This document shows positions 59,588 to 64,000 of a DNA stretch of 64,000 bases, one piece after another. The position numbers were made by a program, and so were the translations under genes. The stretch is from contig NZ_CP082944.1 of NCBI RefSeq assembly GCF_019933155.2, positions 186,001-250,000 of the forward strand. The letters run 5' to 3'. A model generated the notes under the pieces. That model searched no databases. It was not told the DNA's origin and saw only the letters and a list, made by a program, of their open reading frames with translations. This DNA comes from Metabacillus dongyingensis. GTDB taxonomy: Bacteria > Bacillota > Bacilli > Bacillales > Bacillaceae. Positions within the stretch are counted from its first letter, which is position 1; each line of letters opens with the position of its first letter.

Positions 59588-59616
59588 TTGCATTGATAGT
59601 GTTATTATTGTATGTG
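59588..59616 (+). promoter_or_regulatory. Candidate promoter of ndoAI-ndoA
   Basis: TTGCAT (59588-59593), 17-base spacer, TATGTG (59611-59616). Confidence 0.4.
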
Positions 59617-59659
59617 GAATGGAATAATAGGTGTGTAAGTTTGGTGGAGGTGTATGTTT

Positions 59660-59941
59660 GTGTCTGAATCCAGCGCAACAACAGAAATCTTAATTCGTTT
59701 ACCGCAAGCATTAGTCTCGGAATTAGACGGTCTTGTCAAACAAGAGAATGGGAACCGAAGCGAGTTAATTTATCAAGCAACAAAGATGTATATCCGCGAG
59801 CGTAAGAAACGCCAAATACGCGAATCAATGAGACGTGGATATATGGAGATGGCTAAGATTAACTTAAACATTGCTTCCGAAGCATTTCAAGCTGAATCAG
59901 AGGCTGACCACACCGTTGAACGCTTAGTAAGCGGGGGTTAA
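59660..59941 (+). CDS. ndoAI: Antitoxin EndoAI (ribbon-helix-helix)
   Basis: A 93-residue antitoxin: N-terminal ribbon-helix-helix ([34 protein letters not shown] without its flanks) that binds DNA, and a C-terminal toxin-binding tail with [18 protein letters not shown] and ERLVSGG. It neutralises EndoA. I chose GTG 59660, giving MSES... and 93 residues as in B. subtilis; an ATG at 59654 is only three bases from AGGTG. Its stop lies four bases before the toxin start. Confidence 0.94.
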   Translation: MSESSATTEILIRLPQALVSELDGLVKQENGNRSELIYQATKMYIRERKKRQIRESMRRGYMEMAKINLNIASEAFQAESEADHTVERLVSGG

Positions 59942-59945
59942 TCCT

Positions 59946-60296
59946 TTGATTGTCAAACGCGGCGACGTTTATTTTGCTGATTTATCACCCGTTGTTGGCT
60001 CTGAGCAAGGGGGCGTCCGTCCAGTGCTGATCATCCAGAATGATATCGGAAACAGGTTCAGTCCAACGGTCATCATAGCAGCTATTACTGCTCAAATTCA
60101 AAAGGCAAAATTGCCAACTCATGTGGAAATTGACTCCAAGCGTTATGGGTTTGAACGTGATTCTGTTATACTGTTAGAGCAGATTCGTACAATTGATAAA
60201 CAGAGATTGACTGATAAGATTACACACTTAGATGATGAAATGATGGATAAAGTGGACGAAGCTCTGCAAATAAGCTTAGGACTCATTGATTTTTAA
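59946..60296 (+). CDS. ndoA: mRNA interferase EndoA (MazF family toxin)
   Basis: A 116-residue endoribonuclease that cleaves single-stranded mRNA (UACAU in B. subtilis EndoA). It has the MazF fold: [31 protein letters not shown] with Arg in the active cleft, [21 protein letters not shown] and the helix [20 protein letters not shown]. It starts at TTG, as in B. subtilis, behind GGGGG at the end of ndoAI. The toxin-antitoxin pair precedes the rsb cluster. Confidence 0.96.
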   Translation: MIVKRGDVYFADLSPVVGSEQGGVRPVLIIQNDIGNRFSPTVIIAAITAQIQKAKLPTHVEIDSKRYGFERDSVILLEQIRTIDKQRLTDKITHLDDEMMDKVDEALQISLGLIDF

Positions 60297-60320
60297 AACT
60301 AAAAAACGGTATTTTTTAGG

Positions 60321-60349
60321 AAGTTGCTCCCATTAAGCAACTTTTTTTT
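60321..60349 (+). terminator. Terminator of ndoAI-ndoA
   Basis: Stem AAGTTGCT / AGCAACTT with a six-base loop and T run. Confidence 0.85.
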
Positions 60350-60433
60350 ATTTTATTGGCATAAATCGGTATAATGTAAAGTGGAATAACTTGTTTACTT
60401 TTACCCAAACGATAAGAGGGGGAAATACGGAAC

Positions 60434-61270
60434 ATGAAGGATGAATCTAATCCAATACTCGATTTTGTTCTGGCTCATCAAAATGAGATCCTGAATGAAT
60501 GGAAAGACAGTCTGAAAGATCTTGGAGATCAGAAGTACTCTAACATCCTTTCAGATCAAGTATATTTAAATACTTGCAATGAATATCTTCAAATCTTGAT
60601 CAGCTATATGAAAAACCCGGGAAGCGACATGACTGAAAAGGTTTCTGACTATGCTCACAGGGTCGTTCAATTAGGCTGGAGCTTAAAGTATATATCTGAA
60701 GGATTAAAGGAGCTTTCTTTAATTATCTTTACAAAAATGACTGACAGCCTTTCTGAAGCTGAAAAAATGAAAATTGTGTGGGAGTTTGACAAGTCACTAT
60801 CCCCAATTAATAATGAGTTAATTCATCAATATGCAGAATCATGGGAGCGGACAGTTTCTCTGCAGAAGATTGCCCTGCAGGAATTATCGGCACCGCTTAT
60901 TCCGATTTTTGAAAACATTACAATTATGCCATTAGTTGGTACAATTGATACAGAGAGAGCAAAGCAAATCATGGAGAACTTGCTTACAGGTGTTGTGAAG
61001 CACCGTGCGCAAGTGGTTTTAATTGACATTACAGGTGTGCCGGTTGTAGACACAATGGTTGCGCATCATATTATTCAGGCTTCAGAAGCTGTCCGCTTAG
61101 TAGGCGCAAAATGCCTGCTTGTGGGAATCAGACCTGAGATTGCTCAGACAATCGTGAACCTTGGCATCGATCTGAGCCAGGTAATTACGAAGAATAGTCT
61201 TCAAAAAGGAATGGAAGCTGCACTTGAAATGACGAATCGACAATTAGTAGAAATGGGGGATTCACAATGA
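60434..61270 (+). CDS. rsbRA: Stressosome protein RsbRA
   Basis: Co-antagonist in the stressosome that controls RsbT release. It has 278 residues: N-terminal non-heme globin-like sensor domain (1 to about 150), linker helix, and a STAS domain (about 160-270). The RsbT phosphorylation threonines align as Thr173 (GTIDT) and Thr207 ([10 protein letters not shown]), matching T171 and T205 of B. subtilis. A TATAAT box (60370) lies upstream and AGAGGGGG ahead of the start. It overlaps rsbS by four bases. Confidence 0.95.
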   Translation: MKDESNPILDFVLAHQNEILNEWKDSLKDLGDQKYSNILSDQVYLNTCNEYLQILISYMKNPGSDMTEKVSDYAHRVVQLGWSLKYISEGLKELSLIIFTKMTDSLSEAEKMKIVWEFDKSLSPINNELIHQYAESWERTVSLQKIALQELSAPLIPIFENITIMPLVGTIDTERAKQIMENLLTGVVKHRAQVVLIDITGVPVVDTMVAHHIIQASEAVRLVGAKCLLVGIRPEIAQTIVNLGIDLSQVITKNSLQKGMEAALEMTNRQLVEMGDSQ

Positions 61271-61632
61271 GAACTCCAAGAATACCGATTTTAAAACTTT
61301 ATAATTGTCTGCTTGTATCAATTCAATGGGAACTTGATGATCAGACTGCCCTGCAATTTCAGGAAGATCTTCTTCATAAAATCCATGAGACGGGCGCAAG
61401 CGGTGTTGTCATAGATTTAACCTCCGTAGATGTAATAGATTCTTTTATCGCCAAGGTTTTAGGTGATGTTATCGGCATGTCGAAATTAATGGGAGCTAAA
61501 GTTGTTTTAACAGGCATTCAGCCTGCGGTAGCAATCACCCTCATTGAGCTTGGCATTCACCTTGCTGATGTACAAACCGCGCTTGACCTGGAAAAAGGAC
61601 TTGAAACATTACAACAGGAGCTGGGGGAATAA
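61267..61632 (+). CDS. rsbS: Stressosome scaffold RsbS
   Basis: A 121-residue STAS-only protein that, with RsbR paralogues, sequesters the kinase RsbT until stress. The phosphorylated serine is Ser59 in [13 protein letters not shown], the same number as in B. subtilis. It starts within the rsbRA stop (ATGA) and is followed by rsbT two bases after its own stop. Confidence 0.95.
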   Translation: MRTPRIPILKLYNCLLVSIQWELDDQTALQFQEDLLHKIHETGASGVVIDLTSVDVIDSFIAKVLGDVIGMSKLMGAKVVLTGIQPAVAITLIELGIHLADVQTALDLEKGLETLQQELGE

Positions 61633-61634
61633 GC

Positions 61635-62036
61635 ATGGATAACCAATCCTGTGTAAAAATCATTACAGAGTGGGACATTGTTGCTGCACGGCAGCTTGGA
61701 CGCAATGTTGCAAAAGAACTCGGGTTTGGTACTGTAGACCAAGCGAGGATTACAACAGCTATTTCCGAATTAGCCCGTAATATATATTTGTATGCTGGAC
61801 AAGGCCAAATTTGCATTGAGCAGATCAGCGAATTCAGTAAAAAAGGTTTAAAAATAATAGCCATTGATAACGGACCAGGAATACCGGATATCCGAAAAGT
61901 GATGGAAGACGGCTTTTCAACATCTGGTGGGTTAGGAGCCGGATTGCCTGGAGTAAAACGCCTGATGGATGAATTCAGCATTAATACCGTTTTGGGAGAG
62001 GGAACGGATATCCAAGCAGTCAAATGGCTTCGCTAG
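61635..62036 (+). CDS. rsbT: Serine/threonine kinase RsbT
   Basis: A 133-residue GHKL-type kinase: N box with SELARNIYLYAGQG, G1 box DNGPGIPD, and GLGAGLPGVKRLMDEF. It phosphorylates RsbS and RsbRA on stress, is released and activates the phosphatase RsbU encoded next. The site GGGGGAA precedes the ATG. Confidence 0.96.
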   Translation: MDNQSCVKIITEWDIVAARQLGRNVAKELGFGTVDQARITTAISELARNIYLYAGQGQICIEQISEFSKKGLKIIAIDNGPGIPDIRKVMEDGFSTSGGLGAGLPGVKRLMDEFSINTVLGEGTDIQAVKWLR

Positions 62037-62047
62037 GGGGAAGCTAG

Positions 62048-63058
62048 ATGGATTTTAAGGAAGTCATTGAATCGAAGTATCAGGAAATACTAAGTCATTA
62101 TATGCAAGAATTAACAGAAACGGCTTTGTACCAGGGGCAAAAATTCAGCAGAAAAGCCATTGAGGAGCAAGTACCCCCTGAGGAAATTATCAGTCTTCAC
62201 CGTAAAGTGCTGCAAGGTTTATTTCCTGATGTAGATCAGGATGTTTTGCACTCTTTGGACTTTCTATTAGAGGTCATGATGGGGTATGGACTGGCCTATC
62301 AGGAGCATCAAAGCCTGCGGGATAAGCAGCAGGAGATAAAGTCTGAGATTCAAGTAGCCTTGAATGTTCAGCAAATGCTTTTAGAAACGTCAGTGCCGAC
62401 AGTTCCAAATCTTGATATTGGTGCAATCAGTGTTCCTGCGAAGCATATGAACGGGGATTACTATCATTTTGTTTATGATGAAGAAAGCGTAAGTATTGCC
62501 ATAGCGGATGTAATCGGGAAAGGAATTCCCGCTGCACTCTGTATGTCCATGATCAAATATGCAATGGACAGCTTGCCGGAGTCCCGTAAATCTCCCAGCC
62601 GTGTTCTTGAAAATCTGAACAGGGTTGTTGAGCATAACGTAGACCCGAGCATGTTCATTACAATGTTTTACGGTATGTATGATACGGATACTCATGAGTT
62701 TGTCTATGGGTCAGCCGGGCACGAGCCTGGATTTTATTACAGTGCTGAAGAGGACCGTTTCCATGATATGAACACAAAAGGTCTGGTCCTTGGTATTGAT
62801 CAATCCATCAAGTACAAGGAGTACAGCAGAATCGTGGAAAAAGGCGATATGATTGTTTTGCTTTCCGATGGTGTAACTGAGTCAAAAACAAATGAAGAAG
62901 AATTCATTGAACGTGATTTTATTACGGACCTCATTAAAAAATACAGTGATTTGAATGCTCAGGGTATTGTAGATAATATATATAAAGACTTTTTGCAGAT
63001 GCAGGACTTTGAACTGCGTGATGATTTCACGCTAATTATTTTAAAACGCGAGGTTTAA
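62048..63058 (+). CDS. rsbU: PP2C-type phosphatase RsbU
   Basis: A 336-residue phosphatase that dephosphorylates RsbV when bound by RsbT. The N-terminal about 85 residues form the RsbT-binding helical domain. A short linker leads to a SpoIIE/PP2C domain with metal-binding segments MNGDYYHFVYDE, IADVIGKGIPAALCMSMIK, FITMFYGMYDTD and LLSDGVTESKTNEEEF. The site GGGGGAAG precedes the ATG. A SigB promoter overlaps its stop. Confidence 0.96.
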   Translation: MDFKEVIESKYQEILSHYMQELTETALYQGQKFSRKAIEEQVPPEEIISLHRKVLQGLFPDVDQDVLHSLDFLLEVMMGYGLAYQEHQSLRDKQQEIKSEIQVALNVQQMLLETSVPTVPNLDIGAISVPAKHMNGDYYHFVYDEESVSIAIADVIGKGIPAALCMSMIKYAMDSLPESRKSPSRVLENLNRVVEHNVDPSMFITMFYGMYDTDTHEFVYGSAGHEPGFYYSAEEDRFHDMNTKGLVLGIDQSIKYKEYSRIVEKGDMIVLLSDGVTESKTNEEEFIERDFITDLIKKYSDLNAQGIVDNIYKDFLQMQDFELRDDFTLIILKREV

Positions 63059-63078
63059 CTTGTTAAAAAAGCGGGTAT
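63053..63078 (+). promoter_or_regulatory. SigB promoter ahead of rsbV-rsbW-sigB
   Basis: GTTTAA (63053-63058), 14-base spacer, GGGTAT (63073-63078). Both hexamers fit the SigB consensus, and the place between rsbU and rsbV is that of the autoregulatory SigB promoter in B. subtilis. Confidence 0.92.
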
Positions 63079-63120
63079 TAGTTTTACTAGCTTACAAGTA
63101 AACTTACTGGGGTGATATTG

Positions 63121-63453
63121 ATGAATTTAAATATAAATGTTAATCGATCAGAGGAACATATTCAAATAGATTTAGCTGGAGAAATTGATGCATACACTGC
63201 GCCGAAATTAAGAGAAGAACTAATGCCGCTTGCAGAAGAGGGAAAACCTGTCCTGATCGTAAGCCTTAAGGATGTCTCTTACATGGACAGTACAGGGCTA
63301 GGTGCATTCGTTGGTTTGCTTAAAGCCGTGAGGAAAAATGAGGGCGATTTAAAGCTTGTTAATTTATCTGCTCGTTTGGAAAGACTATTCAACATAACAG
63401 GTCTAAGTGATATTATTGACATTTCTTCTAAATCAGAAGGTGGGGTTAGATGA
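63121..63453 (+). CDS. rsbV: Anti-anti-sigma factor RsbV
   Basis: A 110-residue STAS protein that binds RsbW and frees SigB when unphosphorylated. The phosphorylated residue is Ser57 in [11 protein letters not shown] (Ser56 in B. subtilis). ATG 63121 follows GGGGTG at six bases; a GTG at 63112 lies in the site. It overlaps rsbW by four bases. Confidence 0.96.
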   Translation: MNLNINVNRSEEHIQIDLAGEIDAYTAPKLREELMPLAEEGKPVLIVSLKDVSYMDSTGLGAFVGLLKAVRKNEGDLKLVNLSARLERLFNITGLSDIIDISSKSEGGVR

Positions 63454-63932
63454 AACAATTAGTGGATTACATTGAGGTGAAAATACCTGCTAAACCGGAA
63501 TTTGTCGGTATTGTCCGTTTGACTCTTTCTGGTATCGCCAGCAGAATGGGTTACTCTTATGATGAAATTGAAGATTTAAAAATTGCGATCAGTGAAGCAT
63601 GCACAAATGCTGTGCAGCACGCATACGAGAAAATCGAAGGCGGAGAAGTCATGATCGGCTTTGGCCTGTGCGAAGACCGTCTTGAAGTAATGGTGTCAGA
63701 CAGCGGCCAAAGCTTCAATTTTGAACAAAAGAAAAACGAACTGGGTCCTTATTCCGCTGCAAACCCTGTTGACCAACTTCCAGAAGGAGGGTTGGGGCTC
63801 TACTTGATGGAAACGCTCATGGATGAAGTTCATGTACAGATCGATTCCGGCGTTACCGTCTTTATGACAAAGTATTTAAACGGGGAGCGAGTAGAACATG
63901 ACACAACCATCCAAAACTACGAAGCGAACTAA
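63450..63932 (+). CDS. rsbW: Anti-sigma-B factor and RsbV kinase RsbW
   Basis: A 160-residue GHKL protein that holds SigB inactive and phosphorylates RsbV. N box [13 protein letters not shown]1 box [11 protein letters not shown] and [15 protein letters not shown] are present. Its 5' end overlaps rsbV and its 3' end overlaps sigB by 35 bases. Confidence 0.96.
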   Translation: MKQLVDYIEVKIPAKPEFVGIVRLTLSGIASRMGYSYDEIEDLKIAISEACTNAVQHAYEKIEGGEVMIGFGLCEDRLEVMVSDSGQSFNFEQKKNELGPYSAANPVDQLPEGGLGLYLMETLMDEVHVQIDSGVTVFMTKYLNGERVEHDTTIQNYEAN

Positions 63933-64000
63933 AGAAGAAATAAATGAATTGATTTTCGATTTTCAGCACAACCAAAATGAAGATGCTCAGCTTTTTCTTG
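63898..64000 (+). CDS. sigB: RNA polymerase sigma-B factor, partial (runs off the window)
   Basis: Only the first 34 codons are present. They begin [18 protein letters not shown], nearly the same as the B. subtilis SigB N-terminus. GGGGAGCG precedes the ATG within rsbW. The gene continues beyond the right edge. Confidence 0.93.
   Translation, partial: MTQPSKTTKRTKEEINELIFDFQHNQNEDAQLFL

Overview
The window is chromosomal DNA from a low-GC Gram-positive bacterium of the family Bacillaceae (Bacillus or Metabacillus-like). The strongest evidence is the right third, where ydbP, ddl, murF, cshA, ydbS, ydbT, a rhomboid protease, acpS, ydcC, alr, ndoAI, ndoA, rsbRA, rsbS, rsbT, rsbU, rsbV, rsbW and the start of sigB follow the Bacillus subtilis order. 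Strong Shine-Dalgarno sites, TTG/GTG starts, S-box riboswitches, a cre site, PurR boxes and MhqR boxes agree with this.

Left end (1-2 kb): a visibly GC-richer epoxide hydrolase gene with Gram-negative style, followed by debris of a PLP/aminotransferase-like gene. It looks like a transferred segment. 2-10 kb: guaC (under a PurR box pair), a LysM-CAP secreted protein, a 7-unit array of 52-bp tandem repeats, sodF, an AI-2E family membrane protein and a two-gene glycine betaine (OpuA-type) ABC importer whose permease and binding protein are fused. 10-15 kb: ohr, a DUF2087 regulator with a GIY-YIG-like partner, a PadR/HAAS pair, and an MhqR-box controlled ring-cleaving dioxygenase with a flavin reductase. 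15-21 kb: the mannitol operon mtlA-mtlR-mtlF-mtlD, in which MtlA carries two EIIB domains in tandem. 21-35 kb: DUF4385 protein, an AAA+ ATPase with a membrane TPR partner, a second MhqR-box dioxygenase, an ABC exporter, a YqcI/YcgG protein behind a SigB-type promoter, an MFS pump, a methyltransferase, a cupin, an aldehyde dehydrogenase, and a self-contained TetR/ABC-2 efflux operon with twin operators.

35-46 kb: an NhaC-family transporter and, 9 kb on, a luciferase-like monooxygenase, each behind its own SAM (S-box) riboswitch and terminator, so sulfur/methionine supply is a theme. Between them lie TetR, two GNAT genes, a DUF3889 protein, a YtrA-type GntR/ABC operon, AI-2E and DedA membrane proteins and a methyltransferase. 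46-47 kb is a 14-unit array of the same 52-bp repeat family, arranged as alternating A/B units with a 208-bp super-period.

47-64 kb: cell wall precursor genes (ddl, murF, alr), an esterase, RNA helicase cshA behind an attenuator-like leader, UV endonuclease uvsE, ydbST, rhomboid protease, acpS, the EndoAI/EndoA toxin-antitoxin and the general stress sigma-B regulatory cluster. That cluster contains a textbook SigB promoter ahead of rsbV, and sigB runs off the end. No tRNA, rRNA, CRISPR array, prophage or intact insertion sequence was seen. Regulatory sites were read by eye and are candidates unless they match a known family motif.
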